A DNA stretch of 64,000 nt from Microbacterium paraoxydans (GTDB lineage: Bacteria; Actinomycetota; Actinomycetes; Actinomycetales; Microbacteriaceae): contig NZ_JAGTUK010000001.1 in the NCBI RefSeq assembly GCF_018224615.1, positions 62,001 through 126,000 of the forward strand, written 5' to 3'. Shown here piece by piece: positions 57,007 to 64,000 of the stretch (positions are counted from its first letter, which is position 1; each line of letters starts with the position of its first letter). The translations under genes were made by a program, and so were the position numbers. The notes below the pieces were generated by a model. It was given only the letters and a program-made list of their open reading frames with translations. It was not told the origin of the DNA and ran no database searches.

Positions 57007-58188
57007 TCAGCTGAACAGGATCAGCACGTACACGGCGAAGGTCGCGAGGTGCGCCGCGCCGTGCATCGCGGTCACCCGCTTCGCGGAGAAGGTCGTGACC
57101 GACAGCAGCAGCGTGACCCCGAGCATCAGCAGGTTCGCGGGCGACTCGGCCAGCACCACCGTCTGCCCCGTGAGCATGCCGATCACCAGCACCGCGGGGA
57201 TCGTGAGCCCCACGGTCGACACGAGCGCGCCGTGGCACAGGTTCGTCACGCGCTGCGCCTCCCCGTTCAGCGCGGCGCGCACGGCCGTGATCGACTCGGG
57301 CAGGAACACGATGCCCGCGATCAGGAGTCCGGCGAGGGCCACGGGCGCTCCGACCCGGGCGAGACCGTCGTCGAGCAGCGCCGCCATGTCGTGCGACAGC
57401 AGCACGATCGGCACCACCGTGACCACGAGCAGGATCAGTCGCGTCACGACCTCGGTGCGATGCGCGGCCAGCACCTCGCGGATCCCCGGGCGCGGCTCCT
57501 CGGTCGGCGCCGCGACCCGCCGCAGCCGCTCGTCCACCTCGGTGAAGTCGTCGGCCTGCGCCCCCATCTGCCGGAACAGGAAGAACGCGTACAGCGCGAG
57601 GGTCAGCACGATGATCGGGATCTCCTGCCCCACCGTGTACGCCCCGTCGTCGCCGATGAGTCCGGGCAGCGCGATGCCGAGGGCGACCAGCACCACGAGC
57701 ATCGCCAGGTACGCCGACGTGCCGGTGCGGTTGTGCGCCATGCCGCGGTGACGGAGGCCGCCGAGCAGCAGGGCGAGACCGATCACCAGGTTGAGGATGA
57801 TCATCGACACGGCCATCACGGAGTCACGGGCGATCGTCGCGTGCTCACCCGGCCCGAGCATGACCGCGGAGATCAGGATCACCTCGATCAGCACGATCGA
57901 CAGGGTGAGCACGAGCGAGCCGTAGGGGTCGCCGAGGCGGTGCGCCAGCGCCTCCGCCTGCTTCACCACGCCGAACGCGCACACCAGGATCACCGCGACG
58001 ATGCCGACGAGCGCGACCACCAGCAGCGGGCCGGGCACGGGCGGCGCGAGCAGCGGATGCGCGAGCAGCAGGGCCCCGAACGCGCCCCAGCCGAGCACCA
58101 CGCGGACCACGTCGACGGGGGTGATCAGTTGCCTGATCGACGGTCGGCTCATGGACGGCTCCTCGGCGGTCGGCCTCACCTTGGACAT
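57007..58188 (-). CDS. Calcium/cation:proton antiporter (ChaA/CAX family)
   Basis: A 393-residue membrane protein with about 11 helices in two homologous halves. The acidic ion-binding repeats of the CaCA superfamily are seen as LTLSIVLIEVILISAV (first half) and GIVFLPESITAVRAALNGEAQRVTNLCHGAL (second half). It is predicted to expel Ca2+, Na+ or K+ against H+. An AGGGAG ribosome binding site supports the ATG at 58188. An ATG at 58152 is possible. Confidence 0.9.
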   Translation of the reverse strand: MSKVRPTAEEPSMSRPSIRQLITPVDVVRVVLGWGAFGALLLAHPLLAPPVPGPLLVVALVGIVAVILVCAFGVVKQAEALAHRLGDPYGSLVLTLSIVLIEVILISAVMLGPGEHATIARDSVMAVSMIILNLVIGLALLLGGLRHRGMAHNRTGTSAYLAMLVVLVALGIALPGLIGDDGAYTVGQEIPIIVLTLALYAFFLFRQMGAQADDFTEVDERLRRVAAPTEEPRPGIREVLAAHRTEVVTRLILLVVTVVPIVLLSHDMAALLDDGLARVGAPVALAGLLIAGIVFLPESITAVRAALNGEAQRVTNLCHGALVSTVGLTIPAVLVIGMLTGQTVVLAESPANLLMLGVTLLLSVTTFSAKRVTAMHGAAHLATFAVYVLILFS

Positions 58189-58320
58189 GACGACTCCCTC
58201 GTGAGTCAGTCGTCGTGTGCGGGTACTGCTCCCTCGTCCGCTGCCCCGGTGACCGGGGACGGCTCCAGCGTAGCGGCGGAACCGCAACACCGCCTGTGCA
58301 GGGCGCCCGCCGTCGAAGCG

Positions 58321-59250
58321 CTACACCGGAAGGCGGGGTCGCCGCGGAACCCAGCAGGCCACGCGGTCGCGGTAGGTGCGGAACTCGGCACCGAACCGCG
58401 CCTCCAGGTCGGCCTCCTCCAGCGGTCGCACGAGCGCGTTCCACACCAGCGAACCGCACAGCGCGTAGAGCACCACGAGCCAGGAGCCTGCCATGAGGCC
58501 GACCGCGACGCCCTGCGCGATACCGCCGACCGCCATCGGGTTGCGCACGAACCGGTAGGGCCCCGCGACCACGAGCCGCCGGGGCATCGCGGAGGGAAGC
58601 GGGGTGCCCTCGCCCCGCATCGACATGGCGGTCGCCGACCACATCGACAGCGCGAACGCGACCGCGAACAGCACGACTCCCGCGACGCGCACGGCCACGG
58701 GGAACGGCACGTGCAGGCCCCACCGATGCTCCACGACCGCGATCACGGCGGGCAGCGCCACCAGGAACACCGCGGTGAACACCAGGATCTGCACGGCCGT
58801 GCGCGACAGGTGCGCCACGGGCCGGGCGGTGGCCGCGAGCCGGAACCGGAAGGGTCCGCGCAGCAGCCACTCCGCTGGAACCCGCCCGGTGAGCACGAGC
58901 ACGGCGGCGCCGATCGACCCCAGAGCCGCGGCGACCATGAGCAGTGCGCCCCAGCCCGCCATGCCGGTGACCGTGGCGTACAGCGCCATCCCGGCCGCGA
59001 CCACGGCGGTCCATCCGGCGGCCACCCACACCGCCGCGCGCACCCCCAGGGCCGCGAGGGCCGAGCCCAGCACGAACAGCGGAACGTCGAGCAGGGCGAC
59101 GAGCGCGGGGTCGAGCGCGCCGAGGGTGACGGTGCGGACGCCGGGCCACGTGAACACGGCGATCCACCACGCGGCGCCGGCGACGGCCTGCAGCCCGAAG
59201 AAGAGTCGACCCCAGGAGCGCGGCGACATCCGGCGCCACAACTCCCCCAT
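58321..59250 (-). CDS. Isoprenylcysteine carboxyl methyltransferase-like membrane protein
   Basis: A 309-residue protein with about eight membrane helices. The C-terminal part has the ICMT/PEMT motif: LVVAGPYRFVRNPMAVGGIAQGVA, then RPLEEADLEARFGAEFRTYRDRVACWVPR, which supplies the SAM site. Bacterial members methylate unknown lipids or small hydrophobic substrates. TAGACT (59263-59258) ends 7 nt before the ATG, another leaderless case. Confidence 0.88.
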   Translation of the reverse strand: MGELWRRMSPRSWGRLFFGLQAVAGAAWWIAVFTWPGVRTVTLGALDPALVALLDVPLFVLGSALAALGVRAAVWVAAGWTAVVAAGMALYATVTGMAGWGALLMVAAALGSIGAAVLVLTGRVPAEWLLRGPFRFRLAATARPVAHLSRTAVQILVFTAVFLVALPAVIAVVEHRWGLHVPFPVAVRVAGVVLFAVAFALSMWSATAMSMRGEGTPLPSAMPRRLVVAGPYRFVRNPMAVGGIAQGVAVGLMAGSWLVVLYALCGSLVWNALVRPLEEADLEARFGAEFRTYRDRVACWVPRRPRLPV

Positions 59251-59293
59251 GGCCGTCAGTCTAGGTCAGACGCGCGGCCCGACTCCGCGCGGG

Positions 59294-60097
59294 TCAGTGC
59301 TGCGGGGCGTCGTTCCACGACCAGATGTCGTCGCCGCGGAGCACGGCGTCGGCGCCGCCGTCGCAGTAGATCGTCTGACCGGCCATGTGCGTGTTGGCGG
59401 GGCTGGTCAGCCACACCAGCAGCTCCGCGATCGACGAGGCCGGCTGGTGGTAGTTGAGCGGCATCGGCACGGCGGCGTCCACCTGCGCCAGACCCTCCGG
59501 CGAGGCGAGCAGTCCGGCGGTCATGGCGGTGGTCACGGTGCCGGGGGCCACGGCGTTCAGCGGGATACCGGCGCCGGCCCATGCGGGCGTGACCGACTCG
59601 CGGCGCACCCACCGGGACACCGCGCGCTTGCTCGACGAGTAGTTGAGGAACCCGCCCTCGGGGGTGGCCGCGAGCTGGTCGCCGATCTCCAGCGCCCGGG
59701 TCTCGTCGCCGGCGAGGGCGGCGTCGACGAGCTCGGCGGACACGGGCTGCAGCGATGCCATCGACGACACCACGGCGGCACGCGGCGCGTCGGCCAGGCT
59801 GAGCGTGGGCCGCAGCGCCTCCAGGAACTCGGTGACGCCGAAGTAGTTGATCGCCATGGTCTTCGCGATCGGAGCGGCGATCCCGGCGCAGGCGATCACG
59901 GCGTCGATGCTGCCGTCCGCGGCTTCCACGGCGGCCTGCGCGGCGGCGAGGCGTCCGTCGTGCGTGGAGAGGTCGCCCTCCACCTCGGCACCCGCGAGGT
60001 CGACACCGATCACGGTGTGGCCCTGCGCGCGCAGCAGGGTGGCGGTGGCGGCTCCGATTCCGGATGCCGAGCCGGTGACGACGTAGGTGCGGGTCAT
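59294..60097 (-). CDS. Short-chain dehydrogenase/reductase (3-alpha-hydroxysteroid dehydrogenase-like)
   Basis: A 267-residue SDR enzyme with the cofactor motif TGSASGIGAATA, an NNAG-equivalent ACAGIA, the catalytic YSSSK (Tyr and Lys) and GQTIYCDGGADAVL near the C-terminus. The short form of the cofactor region with DLAG..EGDLST resembles 3-alpha-hydroxysteroid/coniferyl-alcohol dehydrogenases. The start overlaps the marR stop by 4 bp, so MarR probably controls it. The substrate is unknown. Confidence 0.9.
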   Translation of the reverse strand: MTRTYVVTGSASGIGAATATLLRAQGHTVIGVDLAGAEVEGDLSTHDGRLAAAQAAVEAADGSIDAVIACAGIAAPIAKTMAINYFGVTEFLEALRPTLSLADAPRAAVVSSMASLQPVSAELVDAALAGDETRALEIGDQLAATPEGGFLNYSSSKRAVSRWVRRESVTPAWAGAGIPLNAVAPGTVTTAMTAGLLASPEGLAQVDAAVPMPLNYHQPASSIAELLVWLTSPANTHMAGQTIYCDGGADAVLRGDDIWSWNDAPQH

Positions 60098-60567
60098 GAT
60101 GATTCCTCCTGGGTGGACGGCGCCGACGGCGTGCCGGCGAGGGCGAAGACGAAGCGGGTGAGCTGCTGCCGGAACGCCGCGATCTCCGCGGCGTCCCAGC
60201 CGGCGAGGGCGTCTTCGACCATCCGGTGACCGGCTTCGACCAGGCGCGCGTACGCCTGCTCGCCGGCGGGCGCGAGACGCACCTCGACCGTGCGACCGGT
60301 GCGGATCGGGTCGACGACGCCCTGCGCGGCCATGCGGGCGACCAGCTTGGACGTGGTCGGCCGGGACATCGATGCATGCTCGGCGAGGGCGCCGAATCCG
60401 AGCGCTCCCCCGTGCAGCCCGAGCAGGTACACGGCGCGGATCGCGGTGGGGTCGAGCGAGACGCCGACGCTCTCGGCCACCTGGGCCTGCACGTCGCTCT
60501 CGCTCCACGCCGACACCACGCTCACGAGGGCGACGTGGATGTCGGCGATGCTCTCGGCGTTCGCCAT
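60094..60567 (-). CDS. MarR family transcriptional regulator
   Basis: A 157-residue winged-helix regulator. The core LHGGALGFGALAEHASMSRPTTSKLVARMAAQGVVDPIRTGRTVEVRLAPAGEQAYARL contains the recognition helix and the wing (D/R-rich). It precedes and overlaps the SDR gene. Its own promoter and a MarR-like palindrome lie directly upstream (60574-60601), which suggests autorepression of the marR-SDR operon released by a small ligand. Confidence 0.93.
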   Translation of the reverse strand: MANAESIADIHVALVSVVSAWSESDVQAQVAESVGVSLDPTAIRAVYLLGLHGGALGFGALAEHASMSRPTTSKLVARMAAQGVVDPIRTGRTVEVRLAPAGEQAYARLVEAGHRMVEDALAGWDAAEIAAFRQQLTRFVFALAGTPSAPSTQEESS

Positions 60568-60573
60568 GCCCTC

Positions 60574-60601
60574 AGTCTACGCCTTTTGTTGCTTGAGGCA
60601 A
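60574..60601 (-). promoter_or_regulatory. marR promoter with overlapping operator
   Basis: On the minus strand TTGCCT, 16 nt and TAGACT (60579-60574) make a good promoter, ending 6 nt before the marR ATG. The -35 lies inside the imperfect palindrome TTGCCTCAAGCAA (60601-60589), which resembles MarR operators. The TAG of the -10 is also the stop codon of the upstream gene. Confidence 0.7.
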
Positions 60602-60924
60602 CTGTTCTCGGTGATGTACCCCGTCGAACCCGTGTCGTCGACCAGCACGTACGGCACGAGGTCGCCCGAGGTCCCGCGGCCTCGCCGCCAGTGCCGCTCG
60701 CGCCCGTCGCCGTACTCCAGCACGATCGCGCTCGGCGCCACGCCCGCGGGAGCGACCACGTACGAACTGCCGCCGAGGCCCGCCGACCGCAACTGCGCGA
60801 CGATCCCGCCCTCTCGTGGCCGCGGTGCTTCGGTGTGCAGGTCCCGTGGGGTCACGGGGAGGGCGTACTCACCGCGCACCTGCAGCACCGCGGCTCCGGC
60901 GGCGCGGGGGCCGAGGGGCGTCAC
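60577..60924 (-). CDS. Hypothetical protein, second gene of a two-gene unit
   Basis: A 115-residue soluble protein, VTPLGPRAAGAAVLQVRGEY..., with strand-rich sequence such as SSYVVAPAGVAPSAIVLEYGDGRERHWRRG and a Lys/Gln end. No recognised domain. The GTG start overlaps the stop of the upstream small gene (GTGA). Its last codons contain the marR promoter and operator. Confidence 0.75.
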   Translation of the reverse strand: MTPLGPRAAGAAVLQVRGEYALPVTPRDLHTEAPRPREGGIVAQLRSAGLGGSSYVVAPAGVAPSAIVLEYGDGRERHWRRGRGTSGDLVPYVLVDDTGSTGYITENSCLKQQKA

Positions 60925-61187
60925 TCCGCGACCCCGATGCGCTCGGCCCAGGCGGCGGTATCCCGCAGACCCCGGGCGTCGAGGTACGCGCGGACGGTGT
61001 CGTGCACCAGGCGGACCTCGGCCTCGTTCCCCATCGCGGCCTGCATCGCGCCGATCTCCGGGGCCGGCTTGCCGTCGATGCGCTCGAGTGCCTCCCAGAC
61101 GATGTCCTCGCGAGCACCGCGTCCCAGGGCGTGCGGCATCGAGACGAATCCGGGGCTGGAGCGGCGGGCGGGTCGTGACTCTTCCAT
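60921..61187 (-). CDS. Small hypothetical protein, first gene of a two-gene unit
   Basis: An 88-residue mostly helical protein: MEESRPARRSSPGFVSMPHALGRG then EDIVWEALERIDGKPAPEIGAMQAAMGNEAEVRLVHDTVRAYLDARGLRD. No domain recognised. GAGAGGAC upstream of the ATG at 61187 supports this start. It is translationally coupled to the next gene. Confidence 0.75.
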   Translation of the reverse strand: MEESRPARRSSPGFVSMPHALGRGAREDIVWEALERIDGKPAPEIGAMQAAMGNEAEVRLVHDTVRAYLDARGLRDTAAWAERIGVAE

Positions 61188-61634
61188 GCGTTGTCCTCTC
61201 TCGACCGGAGGGCAGGCTCGCGCGGAGGGGCCGGCGGCCCCTGGCGGCGCGCACGACCGCCTCGGGGTAGGTGCCCCCGTGTGTGGTCGTGCGGTTGTGC
61301 GGCCCGCGCTGCTCCCCTGATCGCCGTCGAGTGCGGCGCGGGAACCTCGGTCTGGCCGTCCGGTTCCCTCCGACCGTACCACTTTATTTTGAGTCATTCA
61401 AAACAACGACACGAGGTGACGATGGTCGACTCGGAGGGGCAGGCCCCGACGCGAGCGCCGCACCGCGTGGTCCAGAGGACCGCATTTTTTCTGGCTCATC
61501 GGGAATTTGACTTCCATGCCGTTCCGGTCCGGAGGGTGCGCCGGATACCCGCGCGAGAGGGCGCTGTCAACGGCCCTGTCCTGGCGTGACATCCGGCGCA
61601 CCCTGGACCTCTCACCCGACGAGAGGAGCACATC
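61188..61634. other. 447-bp intergenic region
   Basis: No coding sequence is evident. An AT-rich stretch (61378-61405) includes the perfect 17-bp palindrome TTTTGA-GTCAT-TCAAAA (61387-61403), which could be a regulator binding site. A T-run lies near 61485-61490. Confidence 0.6.
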
Positions 61635-61967
61635 GTGATGCACGACGAGGGCCACTTGAGCGATCCGGAGCGCATGCAGCCGGAGGAGGAGGACAGGGTC
61701 GAGTCGGGCCAGGACCCGACCGATCCGGACTACCCCTCCGAGCCGGGCGGACAGGAGACGCCGTCCAGCGCGTCGATCGCGGCGCACCTGGACGAGCGCG
61801 GCGGAGACCGCGCGGATGGTGTCGAGAACGTTCCGGCGGGTGGAGCGGGAGCCGACGCGGGTGCGGGCTCGGCCGCGCGCGTCGACGGATCCACCGAGCC
61901 GTCCGAACCCGGATACGAGTCCGCCCACAGCGACGAGCCCGGGGTGGGAGCCAAGCGCCCCGACTGA
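61635..61967 (+). CDS. Acidic, probably disordered small protein
   Basis: A 110-residue protein rich in Glu, Asp, Pro, Gly and Ser (PEEEDRVESGQDPTDPDYPSEPGG), with no hydrophobic core and no recognised domain. GAGAGGAG lies 7 nt before the GTG at 61635. The ATG one codon later is equally possible. It is convergent with the P450 gene. Codon usage looks native. The function is unknown. Confidence 0.72.
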   Translation: MMHDEGHLSDPERMQPEEEDRVESGQDPTDPDYPSEPGGQETPSSASIAAHLDERGGDRADGVENVPAGGAGADAGAGSAARVDGSTEPSEPGYESAHSDEPGVGAKRPD

Positions 61968-61995
61968 TGCGCGCTGGCGGACGGTGCCGCCGCGC

Positions 61996-63327
61996 TCAGT
62001 GGGGGAACGGGCACCCGCGACCGGTGCCGGCCGCTCGCACGCGACCACCTGACGCGGGCTTGGTGGGGAGCCGTCGACGGTTCACCTCCAGGCCCTCGTC
62101 GAGCACGCGCAACCGCGGGTCGCTGAGCACGGCGATCGCGGCAGTGAGGCCCGCCACGACGAGCTTCTCGCCCGGGCAGCGGTGACCCGTGGCGACGTCG
62201 GCCCCGCCCTGTGGGATGAACGTCTTGACGTCTTCGTGGTCGGTCACATCGGTGAAGCGCTCCGGTGCGAAGCGGTGCGGGTGCGCCCACGACTGCTCGT
62301 CGGTGTCGGTGCCGAGGATGTCGAGCACCACGCGGCCGCCCTTCGGCACCCGCACGCCGTCGATCTCGATGTCGGTGAGGGCACGCCCGGGCAGCATTGG
62401 CACGAACAACCCCGTGCGGCGCACCTCCTGCGCGAACATGGTCGCCAGCGGTCCGCCGACCAGGGCCCCGCGCTCCTCGGTCTCGGCCGCGATGCGGGCG
62501 CGCCATTCGGGGCGGTCATGCAGCTCCTTGGCCGCGAACGCCACGAAGCGGGCGGCCGCGATCATCGGCCGGATGCTGTTCTGCAGCTCGATGCCGGCCG
62601 TCTTCGCGGGGAGCAGCGCGCCGTCGGCGTCGCGGTGCCCGGCCCACAGCGAGAGCGCGGTGTCCTCCCCGGCGGTGAGCGAACCGTCGCGCACCGCCTC
62701 GATCAGCCGCTGCGCGTGCCGGTCCGACCACACGCGGTTCAGCGTGGCGACGAGGTACTCCGGTGAGTAGGGAACGCCGAACCCGTCGACGATCTGGGCG
62801 AGTCGCGCCGCCCAGCGCGTCTTGGCCGCCGCGGTGCCCGGCAGGCCCGCCCACCCCATGATGGCGCGGCCGAACGCGCCGACCGCGGCGTCGTAGGCAC
62901 TGCGCGTGCCGCCGTCCAGCCAGGCGTCGCGCTCCCGCGCCCACTCCCGCTCGAGCCACGGCGTCAGCCGCGCGACCTGGCGGTCTTCGTAGGCGGCGGT
63001 CACGAAGGTCGCCTTGCGGTGCCGGTGCGCGGCGCCGTCGAGGCTGTGCACCGAACCGTGTCCGAACAGCGTCTCCTGCACGATCGCGGGCATGGCGCCG
63101 TGACGCGCGATGCGGCTCTCGTCATAGAACAGGTCGATGCCCTCGGCGCCGCGCACGAGGGCGGCTTCGTCGCCCAGCAGCCGCATCGGGGCTGACCGGG
63201 CGCCCGGGCGTGCGCGCCGCCAGATGCGCGCCCCGAAGTCGTAGCCGCGCGTGAGGAGGAACGGAGAGTCCTCGTGCGTGACCGCCTCGGCGGCGTGCGA
63301 GATCCGGGTGGTGAGTCGCTGAAGCAT
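61996..63327 (-). CDS. Cytochrome P450, CYP152-like fatty-acid peroxygenase
   Basis: A 443-residue P450. The heme thiolate is C384 in IPQGGADVATGHRCPGE and the ExxR motif is E301-R304. The I-helix has R253-P254 (SIRPMIAAARF) in place of the usual acid-alcohol pair, the hallmark of CYP152 peroxygenases such as P450 BSbeta and OleT. These use hydrogen peroxide to hydroxylate or decarboxylate fatty acids without redox partners. No ferredoxin or reductase gene is nearby, in keeping with this. The C-terminus is rich in Arg and Gly. Confidence 0.9.
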   Translation of the reverse strand: MLQRLTTRISHAAEAVTHEDSPFLLTRGYDFGARIWRRARPGARSAPMRLLGDEAALVRGAEGIDLFYDESRIARHGAMPAIVQETLFGHGSVHSLDGAAHRHRKATFVTAAYEDRQVARLTPWLEREWARERDAWLDGGTRSAYDAAVGAFGRAIMGWAGLPGTAAAKTRWAARLAQIVDGFGVPYSPEYLVATLNRVWSDRHAQRLIEAVRDGSLTAGEDTALSLWAGHRDADGALLPAKTAGIELQNSIRPMIAAARFVAFAAKELHDRPEWRARIAAETEERGALVGGPLATMFAQEVRRTGLFVPMLPGRALTDIEIDGVRVPKGGRVVLDILGTDTDEQSWAHPHRFAPERFTDVTDHEDVKTFIPQGGADVATGHRCPGEKLVVAGLTAAIAVLSDPRLRVLDEGLEVNRRRLPTKPASGGRVRAAGTGRGCPFPH

Positions 63328-63471
63328 GACTCGACCCTGTCAGTGTCTGCGGGGGCCCTCCAGGGGGGAGCGTTCGACGGCCGACTGTGCTAGCGGGGTC
63401 GCGGCGGCCGTTGTCAAGCGCCTGTGCGCTCGGCCCCTCCCCCGTCACACTGGCGGCGGAACGGAGGAATC

Positions 63472-63909
63472 ATGGCCACCAACACCCGAGACCTGACGTG
63501 CACCACCGAGGACGTGTTCCGCGTGCTGGCGGACGGCTGGCTCTACCCGGCGTGGGTGGTCGGGGCCTCCCGCATGCGCGACGTGGATGCCGCATGGCCC
63601 GCCCCTGGCGCGCAGCTGCATCACTCCGTGGGCGTCTGGCCCGCGCTGCTCGACGACACGACCGAACTGCTGCAGTGGAACCCGCCGCATCGGGTGGTGA
63701 TGCGAGCGCGGGGGTGGCCGGTGGGCGAGGCGCAGGTCACGCTGCGGGCACGGTCGACCGCGACCGGCTGTCAGGTGCGCATCGACGAGGAGCCCGCGAA
63801 GGGCCCGGCGACGCTCCTCCCCCGTTTCCTGACCACGCCGATCCTGCGGTGGCGCAACGCGGAGACGCTGCATCGGCTGGCGTATCTGGCCGAGGGCCGC
63901 TCGCGCTGA
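63472..63909 (+). CDS. SRPBCC family protein
   Basis: A 145-residue START/Bet v1-like lipid-binding fold. Features include TTEDVFRVLADGWLYPAWVVGASRMRDVDAAWPAPGAQLHHSVGVWP, typical of polyketide cyclase/dehydrase-type SRPBCC proteins. ACGGAGG lies before the ATG. It diverges from the CYP152-like gene across 144 bp; a shared role with hydrophobic ligands is possible but unproven. Confidence 0.87.
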   Translation: MATNTRDLTCTTEDVFRVLADGWLYPAWVVGASRMRDVDAAWPAPGAQLHHSVGVWPALLDDTTELLQWNPPHRVVMRARGWPVGEAQVTLRARSTATGCQVRIDEEPAKGPATLLPRFLTTPILRWRNAETLHRLAYLAEGRSR

Positions 63910-63924
63910 GCCTCCCCGCGGAAC

Positions 63925-64000
63925 CTATGCCGCGGAGCGCATATAGTCCTCGGCGGCCTGCACCTGGGCCGGTGTGGGCCGCACGCCGGTGTAGAGCACG
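63925..64000 (-). CDS. C-terminal fragment of an unidentified protein
   Basis: The last 25 residues, ending GVRPTPAQVQAAEDYMRSAA and a TAG stop, run in from the window edge. The frame has native codon usage. The family cannot be named from this fragment. Confidence 0.5.
   Translation of the reverse strand, partial: VLYTGVRPTPAQVQAAEDYMRSAA

Overview
The window looks like the replication-origin region of a high-GC Gram-positive actinobacterium, most likely Microbacterium or a close Microbacteriaceae relative. The evidence is the gene order rpmH-dnaA-dnaN-recF-DUF721-gyrB-gyrA-DUF3566, a rpmH-rnpA-yidD-yidC-jag-rsmG-parA-parB block on the other strand, and the crgA / class E sortase / PASTA-kinase / RodA / PBP / PP2C / FHA cell-wall cluster. 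The genus is inferred from synteny and sequence style only; no search was run. Replication probably starts in the dnaA-dnaN gap near 19.4-19.65 kb, where TTATCCACA DnaA boxes cluster. Most core genes on each side are transcribed away from it.

Layout. 0-7 kb: an LLM-type flavin oxidoreductase (partial), a class I methyltransferase, a DUF6049 secreted protein, the lipid II flippase MurJ, then trxB and trxA, each behind a sequence matching the SigR/SigH redox-stress promoter consensus. 7-11 kb: a small hypothetical protein, a sugar porter, parB and parA. 11-14.5 kb: a 3.6-kb stretch without credible genes. With the parA start it holds five intact parS sites and one damaged one, plus five tandem ~130-bp repeats. 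14.5-28 kb: the ribosomal-protein/RNase P/membrane-insertase operon, dnaA, oriC, and the dnaN-gyrA group. 28-36.6 kb: VIT-type transporter, histidine kinase/response regulator/DUF4097 operon, rhomboid, cyclophilin, YbaK deacylase, Nudix, DUF1801 and an M24 peptidase. 36.7-43.7 kb: one giant wall-anchored repeat protein. 43.8-55.2 kb: tRNA-Ile and tRNA-Ala, crgA, sortase E and the cell-wall signalling cluster, ending at tRNA-Leu. 55.3-64 kb: accessory genes, namely a truncated DUF4258 protein with a DUF2283 partner, a dehydrogenase, a cation antiporter, a methyltransferase, a MarR/SDR operon, two hypothetical genes, a CYP152-like peroxygenase and an SRPBCC protein.

How the parts fit. ParA/ParB and the parS array would form the chromosome partition complex 5-9 kb from oriC. 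DnaA boxes sit upstream of dnaA, in oriC, and again in a separate cluster at 31.7 kb. PknA/PknB, PstP, FhaA/FhaB, RodA, PbpA and CrgA form the actinobacterial module coupling growth and division to Ser/Thr phosphorylation, and MurJ supplies lipid II. TrxA/TrxB form the thioredoxin couple. Many monocistronic genes begin 6-7 nt after a TANNNT -10 hexamer with no leader, so leaderless transcription appears common. I used this to choose several start codons.

The most unusual parts are the gene-free parS/tandem-repeat region, the giant repeat protein with an EF-hand-like loop and a cysteine pair in each repeat, the oriC-like DnaA-box cluster at 31.7 kb, the DUF4258/DUF2283 remnant beside tRNA-Leu, and the promoter architecture at marR, where operator, -35, -10 and the upstream stop codon overlap.
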